This document shows positions 33,601-45,332 of a stretch of DNA of 64,000 nt, piece after piece. The stretch is taken from positions 588,664-652,663 of the forward strand of contig VZRN01005389.1 of NCBI GenBank assembly GCA_013397935.1, in the 5' to 3' direction. Within the stretch, counting starts at the first letter, position 1. Each line of letters starts with the position of its first letter. The notes below the pieces were generated by a model, which was given only the letters and a program-made list of their open reading frames with translations, had not been told where the DNA came from and searched no databases. Source of the DNA: Dasyornis broadbenti. Taxonomy: Eukaryota; Chordata; Aves; Passeriformes; Dasyornithidae. Made by a program: the position numbers and the translations under genes.

Positions 33601-36600
33601 AAGGAAGGCTTCTGAGGTGAAGGAGAAGCCAGGCACCAAAGTGGAGGGGCTAACACCTGGCAAATCCTCCTTTTCCATTACTCGTGAGGCCCAGGTCAAT
33701 ATTCGAATGGATTCCTTTGATGAGGATCTTGCACGGTAAGGATCTGCCAGCTTTTGAGCAGTCTCAGTAGTGATGTTTTTTCCTGTTTCTCTTCCTGAGA
33801 TCCCTGTGTGCTTGCCAAGTGTGAGGGAGGCTAAGCAATATTGCATCACAATTTGTGGTTTTGGGAACTAGAGATTAACTTTTTCCTAACCTTTGCTATG
33901 ACTGAATGTAAGATTACTTCAGGGTGCACCAGACTCTGGGAAGAGTCCCAGATGGAGTCAGGTACTCAGTGGCTCCTGGCTGAGGGAAGCTGAGCTGTGC
34001 AGGGAAGTTACTGTGCTGTTTAAATCCATTTGATTCTCTGCAGTGTGTTTTACTACTCTTATTCTCCATGCAGCGTTAGACTAGTGACCTGTATTATCAC
34101 AGTAGCCTGGAGCAGTGTGTTTAGGGATGTTTAAAGGAGCTCCTTGCTCACACCGTGGAGTGTTTGTGGGTGCCTCCCTAATACAACATAAACATCAGTG
34201 AGCTCCCAGCTCCTGCTGAATCAATCAACTTAAACTGCCCCCCTTCATCCTGTTCTTCTATTACATGTCGTCTTCTTTTTCCAGTCCCAGTGGCATTTTG
34301 GCTCAGGAGCGCAAACTCTGTCGGGATCTTGTGCACAGCAACAAGAAAGAGCAGGAATTCCGTTCCATTTTCCATCATATCCAGTCGGCTCAGTCGCAGC
34401 GAAGTCCTTCTGAACTGTTTGCTCAGCACATAGTGACTATAGTCCATCATGTAAGAGGTGGGTCAGGAGTCCGTGTGTTCTCAGGGAAGGTTCACTCCTC
34501 CCTTGCCCGAATAAGTGGAGTTTGTGCACACTAAATGCTCAGAGTTGTTTTCCAGCAGATATTCCAGAGATGAGACTGGCAGCCTGATGACGATCATCTT
34601 TATTTACATAAATACTCTTCTGCACAGGCGTTCTTGTTTTTACCTGAGAAATATTCAGAGTCTGGGTCTTAGAATTGTGTGTTCTGGTGAAGCTGTGACT
34701 CACTCGAAGAAATTGTTCATTTCACTAAAACACGAAAGATTGAAACTGGAATCTGTCAGCATCATTAGAGCTCACCCTCACGGTGCTTCACTGTCCTGCA
34801 TCTGGGTTTTAACAAGCTGTGGGGTTGGTGGGCTTTGTCTTTTTTAAAAACTGGCACTAATATTTTGGCATTGTTTCTTCAACCCCCCAACAGAGCATCA
34901 CTTTGGGTCCTCAGCAATGACACTGAACGAACGCTTTACCAAATATCTAAAGAAAGGAATGGAACAAGATGCAGCTAAAAACAAAAAGAGCCCTGAAATC
35001 CACAGGTTGGTGCCATTAGACACTGTCTTAACATTGCAGAGGTATTCCAGATTTCACTCCTTAAACTCTGGAATAATTCCAGAATTCAAGTATATAACTA
35101 GCTTCAGCTAAAAAGAAAAAAGAAAAAATATGAGGAATTTTAAGTACCTTTGGAAATACTGATCTGCTTTAAATGGCATTTGATCTGAAAACTTCAGATT
35201 CTTCTTATGAGCAGGGTTATATGTGTGTATTTTCTTTGCTTTAGGAGGATAGATATATCTCCCAGTACTTTTAGAAAACATGGATTCTCTCAAGAGGAAT
35301 CGAAAAGCTCCAGAGATCCTGGCTTCAAGGTGAACTGTTACTCTGATTAGTTTAATTCAACAAAATGAGTGCATTGGGCATGAACTTAACAGTGATGTTT
35401 TTGTTTAAATTACTCTCTACTTAAGTTTGTGTTTTTCTTTTAAGGATGGGCATAATTCTAAAAATGAACTACAAAGGGTTAATTTTTATTAAAAATGTAT
35501 CAACAACCTTTGTGAAGTGGTTAGACTATGGTAAATGACCCCAAAGTCAATTGAGGTGAGCTTGAGAAAAAAGAGAGGATTTTTGGAACAAGTGCCCATG
35601 ATGAGAGAAGAGACTTTTTGTGATATTTTTCTGCTTGTAAGTATGATTAACTCCATTGTTACGTGCAATATTGCCAACCATGTTTTCAAAGACATGCATG
35701 TCAAAAAGAGGAAAGTAAAACTAAATGCTGAGCTAAAGCAGATACACTATAAAGCAGATGATAAATTTTGTTCTAACAACTGACTGTGCCATTTCTGTTG
35801 ATTGCTGTTACTTTAACATTCAGCACTTGTCTTAGATCCAGAGCATTTGGAATTGAGTGTTTTAGCTTTGCTGAGTAGATAAATGTTAAGCCATTGCACT
35901 CACTGTAAGCAATCATAAAAAAGGCTTAACGTAAAATGTTTGAGATTTTAACCTTTGTTTATTCACCTTCATACATATTTACATTGAAGAGATTTTAACC
36001 AGTCCTGCTGAAACCTTACTTGTTTCATATTTGTTTTCGATTTTTTCCAAACACACTTGTGGCTTGACATGGACGATGGTGAGATGGATTTGATGGGCCT
36101 GAACTCTGAGCATCAGCTTGGCAGAGTGTGTTATAAACGTGGTTTCCAAACAGCTCGCCAGCCTTCCGTGAAACAGACGTGCCCTCCCAAACCCAAATAG
36201 GTGTTTGCTGTGCCACATAAGGGAGCTGCTGCCGATTTTGTCACTTATCTGTCATCCATCGTGTTGGGAGCAGTTTTATTCTCAGAGTAGAAATTAAAGC
36301 TCTTTGCCTGGGGAAAGTAGAAGAGCAAAATACCAAAACAAAATGCCTGCTCTCACTCCTGCGTTATTTGACATATTTATTTAAACAAAAAAGTGGTTAG
36401 AAACTCATGTAAGTAAAAAATTTAACAGCTAGAGAATTACTAATCCTTTTGTATTTAATTGAAGACGATTAATTTGATGTATGTTGCATATCAAGTCGTA
36501 CAGTTCCCAGGATGGGTGTTGTGTAAATGCAGTAGCAATGGCTGAGGCTGGGTGTTGCCACCAACATGGTGTAAGGCTTCCTGCAGCCCTCCTGCTGCCC

Positions 36601-39600
36601 TGTTTGTCAAAGCCCAGCTGCTGTCGCTTTGGGCAGGCAGCAGAATCTCATCCAGGTGCCACAGTGATCAAAGGAGGCGGAGGGAACACAACTGCTCCTT
36701 TCCCAAAGAAACTCCTAATCCCTCCTTGAAGTACCAATTTAAATACAGCTCAAAGCAAGCATTACCAGGTGTCTTTTATGTTTGTTTTTAATTAGCAATG
36801 TAAATTTAGCTTTAATTTTTCAAGCAGCTGGTGGGTTTTTGCTCTGTGAGACACCAGCTTGCTTTAGCAGACTTGGCAGGACTGTGGGAGACACACACAG
36901 TGTGTCTGTGGGGCTTTGTGGCACCTGTCACGGTGTCCTCCAGCCCAGGGGAAGGAGCTGTAGGTGACGTCTGCATCAAGTAAATCTTCCTGACAGACGT
37001 AGTAACGCCTCCCTGTCCATGGGATGTTGGCCTTCTCCCAGACCCTTTGGATGCTGCCTTTCAGTAGCCTCCTCCTGCCCCTGGGATCACTCATCTTGGG
37101 TATCTCCAAGCAGCAAAGAGCTTTTGCTGCTCCCAGAGTGTCACTTCCAGACCTGGTGATTAAAACTCCTCTGGCCCCTGCCAGGTGAGGCCTTGTCAGC
37201 AGGACGCCAGGTGCTGCTGGGCAGGACCAAGCACCCATGGGGTGTCAGACAGCTCTGCCATGCTGTAGCTGTGATCCATAATCAGCTGGATGGGATTCCC
37301 AAGTTGTGGGGATGGGAGTGGAATTCCCAAGTTGTTCACATCCCTCGCTGACTGGGGTGTACAGTAACTGTCAGCTTCCATGTCTCCCTCCCCTCTTCCA
37401 GACTGTTTATTTTAATGCTGTTTAAAGAGGAGATTAAAAGTTTAAAAAGCAGTGATCTTAAGTGTAGGAAAATTGAATTCTGAAAAAGGCAAACTTACTT
37501 TAATAGTGCATTATTTGACATCTTAAAGTGGAATATTGATTAGTGCTCAGTTAAACTCCAGTTCTCCAGAAGTCTGTGCAGTCAGTAGCAAAGTAAATGG
37601 TGCTGAGCTGGGCACTGCAGACCTTGTGTTCAACTCTGCCCTCCCTCTCCCCTGCGTTTGTAGGCTGAAGGGAAATATAAGGACGACCCTGTTGATCTGC
37701 GCCTTGATATTGAACGCCGTAAAAAACATAAGGAAAGAGATCTTAAACGCGATAAATCCAGGGAGTCGGTGGACTCGAGAGATTCAAGTCACTCAAGGGA
37801 AAGATCTACTGAGAAAACGGAGAAAAGTCACAAAGGCTCAAAGAAAAAGTATGTAGGAAACCCAGTAGCCATTTCCTTGTGCCTCTCGTGTCTCTGCTGC
37901 CCAGGTTGGGGATGACACCGTGTTCAACAGTTGCACACGCAGTTGTGCACCTGTGACATAACTGCTGCAGTGGCCTGGGCTGCCCCTCTGCCTGTCATCT
38001 CGCTATCACTGTGTCTCTCAGAAATGTTAAATAATTGTAAAAGGTAAATGGGAAGGCTCCATGTGTCAGGATGGGTGAGTCACTTTTCCTTCTCGTTTTG
38101 TTGTGTTGGAGAGAAACACCCATGTTAAAATGACTTGGCTTTGATGTTCATGTAATCGTTTTCTATTAGCTTAATTTCCCATTTGACTAAAACTCCATGG
38201 ATGCATGCTAAGCTGAGAGCAGATGGTGTAAACACCTTAGGAAGGAACAACAAGTTCCTTCTGGGGATATATTGGGTCCTGTGTTAGAGCCTGAGCTCTT
38301 AACTATGGCTTTTCCTCTTGTAGTAGGAAAAGGAGAGCATGGCATTGATAAGGGAGTGGTAACAAAATGGTTTTTTATCAGATGGGTCACAACTGAGTTC
38401 CTAATGCTGTTGTGTCCCACTTCCCTCCGTTCCCATCGCTGGAACAGGAAACACCGACGGGTGCGTGAGAGATCCAGATCCAGTTCATCATCTTCGTGGT
38501 CCTCTCATTCAGTCAAAGCAGAGGAGTATCCTGAGGAGACTGAGGAGAGGGAGGAGAGCTCCACAGGCTTCGACAAGTCCCGGCTTGGGACTAAGGAATT
38601 CACTGGTCCAAATGAGAGAGGAAGAGCGAGAGGGACCTTTGTAAGTGTTTTCCACCCCTGCCCTGAGTGTTCTCCACCCCTGCCTCGAGTGTTGATTCCC
38701 AGAGTGGGCAGGAAGTGGCCATTGGGTGGTGTTCCTTTGGTTAAAACTGTCCTGGAGGGGAAGCCCCCAGGCAATGCCTGGTTGTGAGTGATGAGCCCCA
38801 GTGGGATCACTCCAGGTCTGGGGCACAAACCAGGCTGCTGGGGATGTGCTGTGGGCAGCAAATTCCAGATGGGAGGAGCAGATCAAAGCCTGGAAGCTTC
38901 TGTGTGCTAGGGATGCCGAGCAGCCTGCTGGGCACATGCTGTGCTTTCACTGGGGCTCGGCCACACTGGTGTTCACAGTCTGTGTTCAGAGAGGTCTCAC
39001 CTGCTTGGGGTTGCCCTGGAAATGCCTCTGTGTGATCTTTAGCAGCTTTATAGGAACTGTGATGTGCTGTGTGATCAGATGAACTAAAAGCCCAAAAATG
39101 TGCTGTCCTTTTGCTTTAGTGATAGGTTAAAGGTGTTTCAGATGGTCAGAGAAGGGATGTTGGATCTCTTGGAAGCTCTGGAAACTGGCTGGGCTGGGAG
39201 GGCACCACCTCTGCAGCTGTTCCATTTTGTTCTGTTTTTCTCCTGTGTGTTGCTGTTGCAGCAGTTCAGAGCTCGAGGGAGAGGATGGGGCAGAGGCAAC
39301 TTTTCAGGCAACAACAATAGCAACAGCGGCGGCAACAATGAGTTCCAGAAGCGGAGCAGAGAGGAGGAGTGGGATCCTGAGTACACGCCTAAGAGCAAGA
39401 AGTATTACTTGGTACGTACCTGGGTACTGGGACACCCATGTGCTCCAGGTGTGTCTGGTCTCGGGTGCTTTAGAGGTGAAAGCACCATCTGTCACTGACA
39501 CACCAGGTAAGGCTTCAGGTGACACTTCACGGGAAGCTGCTGGCTCGTGCCTAAAGAGAGCTTGTTCCTGCTCCCTGTAGAGTGGTTCCCATTAAGTGGA

Positions 39601-39900
39601 TCCCCAAGGGCGGTCGCAGAGGCGCGGTGCAGGGCGGTGCCAGCCTGTCTCACCTGCTGTCCTTGGCTTCCCGTGCAGCACGACGACCGCGAGGGCGAGG
39701 GCACGGACAAGTGGGTGAACAGGGGCCGCGGCCGCGGCGCCTTCCCCCGGGGAAGAGGCCGCTTCATGTTCCGCAAGTCCAGCACCAGCCCCAAGTGGGC
39801 TCATGACAAGTTCAGTGGGGAAGAGGGAGAAATCGAAGACGACGAAAGCGGAACGGAAAATCGGGAGGAAAAGGACGCCCTGCAGACGACGGCGGAGTAG
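27672..39900 (+). CDS. THRAP3: THRAP3 (TRAP150), RS-rich splicing and transcription coactivator
   Basis: Nuclear BCLAF1-family protein that co-purifies with Mediator and spliceosomes and acts in splicing, mRNA export/decay and the DNA-damage response. Coding exons: 27672-27808 (exon from 27648), 30687-31592, 32995-33735, 34285-34457, 34894-35005, 35245-35329, 37664-37848, 38448-38640, 39262-39411, 39679-39900. Phases agree throughout and give about 967 residues, against 955 in human. The N-terminus ([18 protein letters not shown]) is an RS domain. Then come the RGG/tyrosine-rich block ([16 protein letters not shown]), a second RS/SP region, and the conserved core ([46 protein letters not shown]). 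The C-terminus has a GWGRGNFSG block, [20 protein letters not shown] and [19 protein letters not shown]. The intron after 31592 uses a GC donor, and the 39262 exon has a tandem acceptor. Confidence 0.97.
29995..30011. promoter_or_regulatory. CTCF-like palindrome in THRAP3 intron
   Basis: gcgccacctggtggcgc is a perfect 17-bp palindrome around a central T. It matches the CTCF core (CCACnAGGTGGC) on both strands. It sits in a small GC- and CpG-rich island (29975-30020) within an otherwise AT-rich intron. Binding is inferred from motif similarity only. Confidence 0.5.
31593..32994 (+). other. THRAP3: GC-AG intron of THRAP3
   Basis: The exon ends ccaagag and the next bases are gcaagt, a strong GC-type donor, while the acceptor is accag at 32990-32994. 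Only this join keeps the frame and gives [15 protein letters not shown], matching human [15 protein letters not shown]. The nearby GT (31597) would shift the frame. If the intron is retained, the frame continues for 67 codons and stops at 31792-31794. Confidence 0.9.
39256..39264 (+). other. THRAP3: NAGNAG tandem acceptor in THRAP3
   Basis: The acceptor reads ttgcagcag. Splicing after the first AG (exon from 39262) keeps a glutamine, as in the human TFQFRARG. Splicing after the second AG (exon from 39265) drops it without changing frame. Confidence 0.75.
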
Positions 39901-41165
39901 CCGCGGGGTCCGCGCGGTTCCGGGAGCCCTGGCAGGAGGGGAGGGGTCAGGCTGGTGCTGGGGTGTCAGGGTGATCCCCACGTGCTGAGCAGAGCCCTGG
40001 AGAGCAGCTCGGAAATGATCCCGACGTTATTTAACTGCATTTCCAGAGTTCAGCCTTCCCAAGCACGGACTGGGACTGATCCATCATTTACGCTCGGATC
40101 CACTCCTGGAGTTTCTCTTCCCAAAGACTTCCCTTCTGGACTGGATACGGTCAAGCACTGGGTGAGACCCCAGATTTTCCCTTCTCTGTGACCTTATGGA
40201 TGGTCGGTTATTTTTTGGTAACAGGCTTTGAAGACAATGTGGTTTCAGTTTGTGCCCGCCTGACCCCCTAGTCCTGACATTTTGTTTCTCTTTTATAATT
40301 TGACCCAGTAACAGTCGGGGTTCACTCGCCTGCTCAAATTTTCCTCCCCTATTGTGTATTCAATTTTCTAAATTCATACTCTGCTTATTTTAGGCCTTTA
40401 CATACGTAGCAGCATCAATTCAGAGATAATTTTGGAAACTATTTTTGGTTCTTATAAATAAGAAAACAATGAAGCATGTGAGTAAACATCTAAATGTTCA
40501 CTTGTTGGGACCAAACTGCTATGACTTTTTTTTTTTTAACTTTTTTTTATGTAACAGTTGAGTTTAGGGCCTTTTAAAAATGATTGTTTTCCTTTTATGT
40601 TGGAAGTTTAACAAAATTAGCATGGTTTAAAAGTGGAAAAAAAGAATTACACCCTACTTCTGGCCACTGTTTGTGTTCACTATTAGGCCTGGTGTGTGCT
40701 GGACCCCAAACTGCTTGTAGCATTTGTCTCCTCCCTGCAGCTGGTTGTGACCCGAGTGCCCTTTCCAAGGTGACACAGTTTTCTAAGGAACTTCCGAACT
40801 CTTCTTGGGGAAAAATATAAACAGAGATGAGAATTTTTCAATATTTTTTATTAATCTTTTTATAAAACTAAAAGGCAGATTCCTCCTGAGCTGGTTGAGG
40901 ACGGCCCTTAGGATGCATTTCTTTTTATCTTCTACTTTAAAAGATATTCTGGAGCAGTTTGTGGAGAGTTCCCGGCCGGGTCGTGAGCCTGGGCGGGGAG
41001 GCACAGCCGTGCCCGCGCTCCCCCTGTCCCTCTCCCCAGGATTGCTGTGCTGTTCCCCACACACCAGCTAGAGTTTGGTTTGTTTTGACTTGAACAGTTC
41101 CTGTTTAGCAAAGCCCCGAAGTTTGTTTATGCAAATAAAATACAATAAAATAAGTCGTAGGTGTA
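39901..41165 (+). terminator. THRAP3: THRAP3 3' UTR with two AATAAA signals
   Basis: About 1.26 kb of untranslated sequence follows the stop codon. Two AATAAA hexamers, 41134-41139 and 41144-41149, are followed by gtgtaactctgc and tggtttgtgtcct (GT-rich), so cleavage is expected near 41165. The 3' UTR has several T-rich runs around 40527-40553. Confidence 0.85.
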
Positions 41166-42103
41166 ACTCTGCTTGGTTTGTGTCCTGAGTCGCCGGGGGA
41201 GCCTGAAAGGACCAAGTGCCTGGAGCAACAGGGGAGCAACTCCCTATTGGAGTTTATGGATTAATAGACTTTTTGGCCCCCGTTTTGGCAGTGATTGCCT
41301 GAGGGCAGGGGTAATATGGCCATAAGCCCTTCCCCAGCCTGCTGCCTGCAGGGATTGTGTCACCCGTTCCCAGCTCCATCCTTCCCTCATCCAAGCTCCT
41401 CCCAGGAGATCACACTGGCCTGTGCCCGCTGGCGCTGCCCTCGCCGGTGCCCAGCCACGGCTGCTTTTCCAGCGCTGCCACCCCAAGGGCAGGTGCTGTG
41501 GGGGGTGCTGGGTCTGCGGCCTTGGGGGGCGTTCAGGGGGTGCCCACGGGCAGAGCAGCTTTCCCAGCTGCTGTGGGGATAGCAGTGTTGGCCAAGAGCT
41601 GTTGGGACAGTGCTGTGGGTTAACGGCTGGTGCTTCCCTTCACACTCAGCCTCGAGCCAACCTGAGAAAATGGGTGTCCAGTGTTCCCAGCTCCTTGGCA
41701 TTAGTGGCTGCAGCTGGGGAGTGCAGCCTCCTGGTCTGCAGTGCAACCTCTGTTCTACCATCCTTCTCTGCCGCCGGCCTGGTGCCTGGCCCCTTCCCTG
41801 CTCCCAGTTTGGTATTGCTGGGTCAGATGCATTTGGCCAAAAGGAATATCCACGATTTCTGGGACTAGGCACCGGCCAGGATCCCTGATGTCACACTGAC
41901 CCTCCAGACTGTGCGGAGAGACAGTGGTGGCACGGCCGCACCACCTCCTGTACTCGTGGTCTGCGGGTTTTGGCCCCTCTGTGGTTTGGGTGTCACTTCC
42001 CCTCCAGCCGAGGATGACAGAACCGCTGTGAGACCCGGGTGAGTGTGAGCTGTCACTCTGGTCTGGCTGCGGTCCTGCCCCAGCGCCTCGCTCCCCCCCA
42101 CAG

Positions 42104-42645
42104 CCGGATCTCTGCCGTGCAGGGAGCCAGCGCCGAGAGCCGACGGTGGCACAGATGGCCCAGCCCTGTCCAGGGCCGGAGAAGGTGGGTGGGAGCTCCA
42201 AGCTGGGAGTGGCCAGGGGGACACAGGGCTCTGTGGGGCTGTGCTGTGCCAGTGGTCACTGCCTGCAGTCCCAGCACCTGGTGCCCTCTGGTCCCATCCT
42301 CACCCAAACCCTCTCCCACAGCTGAAGTCGGTGATGCCATCGCAGCACACAAAGTCCAGGGAGTCTGGCCCTGGTGTCCATCCGGTGCTGGGAGCTGTGG
42401 TGTCCCATCAGGATGGCCGAGTGCCAGGTGGGTTTGGGCAGCTGGGGAGCCAGCGGGGCCAGGGAGCAGGAGTTCCCCCGTGGGGCACGGGGATGTGGTG
42501 TGGACCAGCACCGAGGTGCTCTCTGCTTCGACTTCCTTCCCAGCGCAGTGCTGATTTCCTCCGGCATCACGTGCACGGTGTGGGGCCGGGGGAGCCTGGC
42601 ACGGCGCGGCACCACTCGGCCTCGGGGGCAGCCCCACACTTGCAG
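42104..42645 (+). other. Possible upstream SH3D21 exons, weakly supported
   Basis: Three segments have exon-like splice sites: 42104-42184 (cacag|...|gtgggt), 42322-42427 (ccacag|...|gtgggt) and 42544-42645 (cccag|...|gtagga). The 42322 segment is open as LKSVMPSQHTKSRESGPG and ends in a phase that would join 43373. The third reads SADFLRHHVHGVGPGEPG but ends in phase 0, so it does not fit 43373 directly. None resembles an SH3 domain or the human SH3D21 linker strongly enough to name. They may be chance splice sites in GC-rich sequence. Confidence 0.2.
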
Positions 42646-43011
42646 GTAGGAGGGAGCAGTTCCGAGGGTCCCGCGCACGGGGATCATCCCAACGGCTGCA
42701 CCTGTGTGTGCTCACACTGCTCCAGGGCTGGGCTGTGCCCGGGGCTCCGGGAGAGCTGCCAGTAAGGGGCTGGCAGGAGGCTGGGCACCTCTGGGCACCA
42801 TCACCCCTGTGCCATCGGGAGCGAAGGAGCACTGGGGCCTTGGGTAGGGTGCCCTCATCCCCACAGCCCTCGGGGCTGCAGTCGTACCTTTGGGTGGGTA
42901 ATACCAGCACCATTTTCGGTGGCTCCGAGGCCTCTGTGATGGAGGCTGTGCTGGTGGCAGCAGCAGGGACCAGGCAGCAGCATGGCTGCTGGCCCGATAT
43001 GGGAACAATGT

Positions 43012-43116
43012 GGCCACCACAGGGAGTTGGTGACCCACCACAGAGACAGCATGGCCAACCATGGTGACAGGGAGGCCTGCCATGGGGACAGGGGGTCCTG
43101 CCATGACAACAGGGTC
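43012..43116. repeat. Minisatellite, five 21-bp units
   Basis: Five head-to-tail units of 21 bp keep exact spacing while the sequence drifts. Because 21 is a multiple of three, one plus-strand frame reads as seven-residue repeats (HGDREAC, HGDRGSC, HDNRVIS). That frame stays open from 42982 into the SH3D21 exon at 43373. Confidence 0.7.
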
Positions 43117-43372
43117 ATCTCACTGATGTCCTGTATCCCACCATGCCAGTGGGCTCGTCCTGGTGTGACCCCAGGGTTCAGCAGTTCAGGGATGCTGCTG
43201 TGCTGTGGATGGTGGCGGGATGACATCCTGCCACAGGAGAGCTTTGCAGCCGCCTGCTCCACCACATGCAGAGGAAGCGCCGACCACAGTGGGGCTGGTG
43301 TGGGGCTGGTGCGAGGCTGGTGCAGGGATGGGTGTGGGGCTGGGAGAGGCTGTAGTGAGGGTCCTTCCCCAG

Positions 43373-44606
43373 AGCCTGTTGAGCCCCTTTGCTCTGGGGC
43401 AGCTGGAACCACAGTGAAGGACAAGGAGGACAAGGACAGGGAGCCCCTGGGTGAGTCCTGGGCTGGAGGAGAGGGAACGCCAGTGATGTGACTGGGACAG
43501 GCCCCCTGAGCCAGGGCATGTCCCCAGCAGGAAGCATTTCCTGCCCCGCTCTTGCCTGACAGTGCCGGTCCCAGCCCCAGCCTGCTCCTCCTGCCTCCTC
43601 TCTGCAGAGCTCACGGCACCAGCAAGGATGGAGCCGGCCAAGCTCCCACTCATCAAGAGGATGGCTCCTGCTCCCCCCGTTCCTGCCAAGACCAAACCAG
43701 CCCCCATGCTGGCCACCAAGTAAGGAACGCGTGGCTGTGCTTGGGGTGTCCAGGGCCACTGCGATGTCCCAGTGCTGGGGCCATACTCACAGCCATGGCT
43801 GGCCCTGGAGTGGGGCTGGCAACTCCCGGCTGTGCCACTTCACACCTCTGCTGTCCCCAGGCCCAGCGACCCCCAGCCCAGCACCTTGGCTGACATGGAG
43901 AGGGGCAGAGCCAGTGACCCAGGTAGGGTCCAGTGGTCACTCAGGGGCTGCAGGGTGGCCAGGCCCTGCCCAGCACCAGGTGCCAATTCCTGTTCTTTTC
44001 TTTGGCAGATGCCGATGGTTTCAACACAGTGTTAGTTACCACAGCCAGGCTGAGCCACCCCACAGCCACACGGCCACGGGTACCCGGCCAGCGGCCACCC
44101 AGTGTCACCCTGGGGAGCACGGGAGGTCCCTGCAGTGGGGAGCAGCCCCGGGGGCTTCCCCATGCTGGGCTCTGTGCCCCCAGCCTTAGCACGGGGCAGG
44201 TGCCTGTCCCACCATGGAGCACAGAAGGGCTGGAGGGGTCGGAGGGGTCAGAGGGGAGGCTGCTGGCCCTGGAGGACCTGAAGGCTGAGGTCCGGACCTT
44301 GCACATCCTCGTGGACCTGATGCGAGTCCAGCACCTGTGAGTGGGGACTGGGGTGCCAGGGGGTCCCCAGCGGCTCCTGGCCATTTGCCACTGGGTCGGG
44401 CCCCAGCTGAGCCATCCTGGCGTGTTGCAGGCGGGACCTGCAGGACCTGCAGCAGGAGCTGTGCCAGGAGCGGACCCAGCGCCAGGCACTGCAGGTGAGT
44501 CCCTGGCAGGGGCTGCCCCATCCCGGGGTCCCCTGTGCCCCCCAACACTCACAGTCTCTCCCCACAGGCGGAGATCGAGCGAGTGAGGAAGGGGCTGCCC
44601 TGTTAG
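43373..44606 (+). CDS. SH3D21: SH3D21, C-terminal exons only
   Basis: SH3D21 belongs to the CD2AP/CIN85-related SH3 adaptors. Exons 43373-43450 (tentative), 43608-43719, 43861-43922, 44009-44336, 44431-44494 and 44568-44606 join in consistent phase. The products are a proline/lysine-rich linker (LPLIKRMAPAPPVPAKTKPA), then DADGFNTVLVTTARLSHPTA followed by RPRVPGQRPPS. That block resembles the CD2AP/CIN85 segment before the C-terminal coil. A coiled coil closes the protein (LEDLKAEVRTLHILVDLM to LQAEIERVRKGLPC), comparable with the human [20 protein letters not shown] region. Position between THRAP3 and EVA1B supports the name. No SH3 domain exon was found upstream, so this is a partial model or a gene that has lost its SH3 domains. 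Confidence 0.75.
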
Positions 44607-44815
44607 CAAGGGGGGGCTGCGGTACCCACCCGGGGCACGGGGCAGGTGGGTGGCACTTGGTGGCCTGTGTCTCCCCGAGCTCACTGTTCCCAGCCCCGTT
44701 CTGCATCCACCGGGTAGAAATGCCCACCCTGCGCCCAGGCACCACTCCTTGAGGCACAACAGCCTCTGGACCTGTAGAAATGGTTTAAAAATAAAGTATT
44801 TTGGGTACAGAGTGA
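44607..44815 (+). terminator. SH3D21: SH3D21 3' UTR and poly(A) signal
   Basis: A short 3' UTR of about 200 bases follows the stop codon. AATAAA at 44790-44795 is followed by GT-rich sequence (gtgatgtgtgggggctg), placing cleavage near 44812. Confidence 0.85.
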
Positions 44816-45048
44816 TGTGTGGGGGCTGCTCAGGGCTCTGCTGTTGGCTGCCATGTCCCCGCAGGGCTGTGCTGGTCCTGCCGGGCACAAAGGGTCCTAC
44901 CAGGGCACCGGGGGTCCCACCACGGCCCGCGGCCGGGCTGGGGCAGGGCCTCCTCCTCCTCCCCCCGCTCCTCCTCTTCCACCCCCGCACAGTTTCCCAG
45001 GCCAGCCCCAGTCCCAGCCCCAGCACATCCTGGCCTCGAGCCACTGGA

Positions 45049-45332
45049 GCACATCTGGAAAACATCTGGATCCCGCTGGCGCTGGCGACGGCGGGGGGAC
45101 CAGCCTGGGAAGGAGCTATTTTTATAAAGCTGGTGGGGAGGGGGCAGCGGGGCCCCGCATCCCGCGGGGCTGGGCTGGGGCTGGGGCAGGATGCGGCTCA
45201 GCCCGGCGGGAGCTGCCGCATCCCTGGGGAGCAGCGGCTGGCCCAGAGTCCAGCGGGAACATCCGCCCTGGTCGGGCCGGGAGGGCGCTGGGTCACGGCG
45301 GGCGGTGCCGGAAAGGACCCGGCTAATTTTAG
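45049..45332. promoter_or_regulatory. Candidate muscle-type regulatory element
   Basis: Between the tails of SH3D21 and EVA1B lie two identical E-boxes (catctgg at about 45052 and 45062), an AT-rich island ctatttttataaag (45117-45130) and a perfect MEF2 consensus ctaattttag (45323-45332), all in very GC-rich DNA. E-box pairs with MEF2 sites are typical of muscle enhancers or promoters. An alternative is that the AT island, read on the minus strand, is the EVA1B poly(A) signal (TATAAA), which would give a 3' UTR of about 700 bases. Both readings are inference. Confidence 0.3.
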
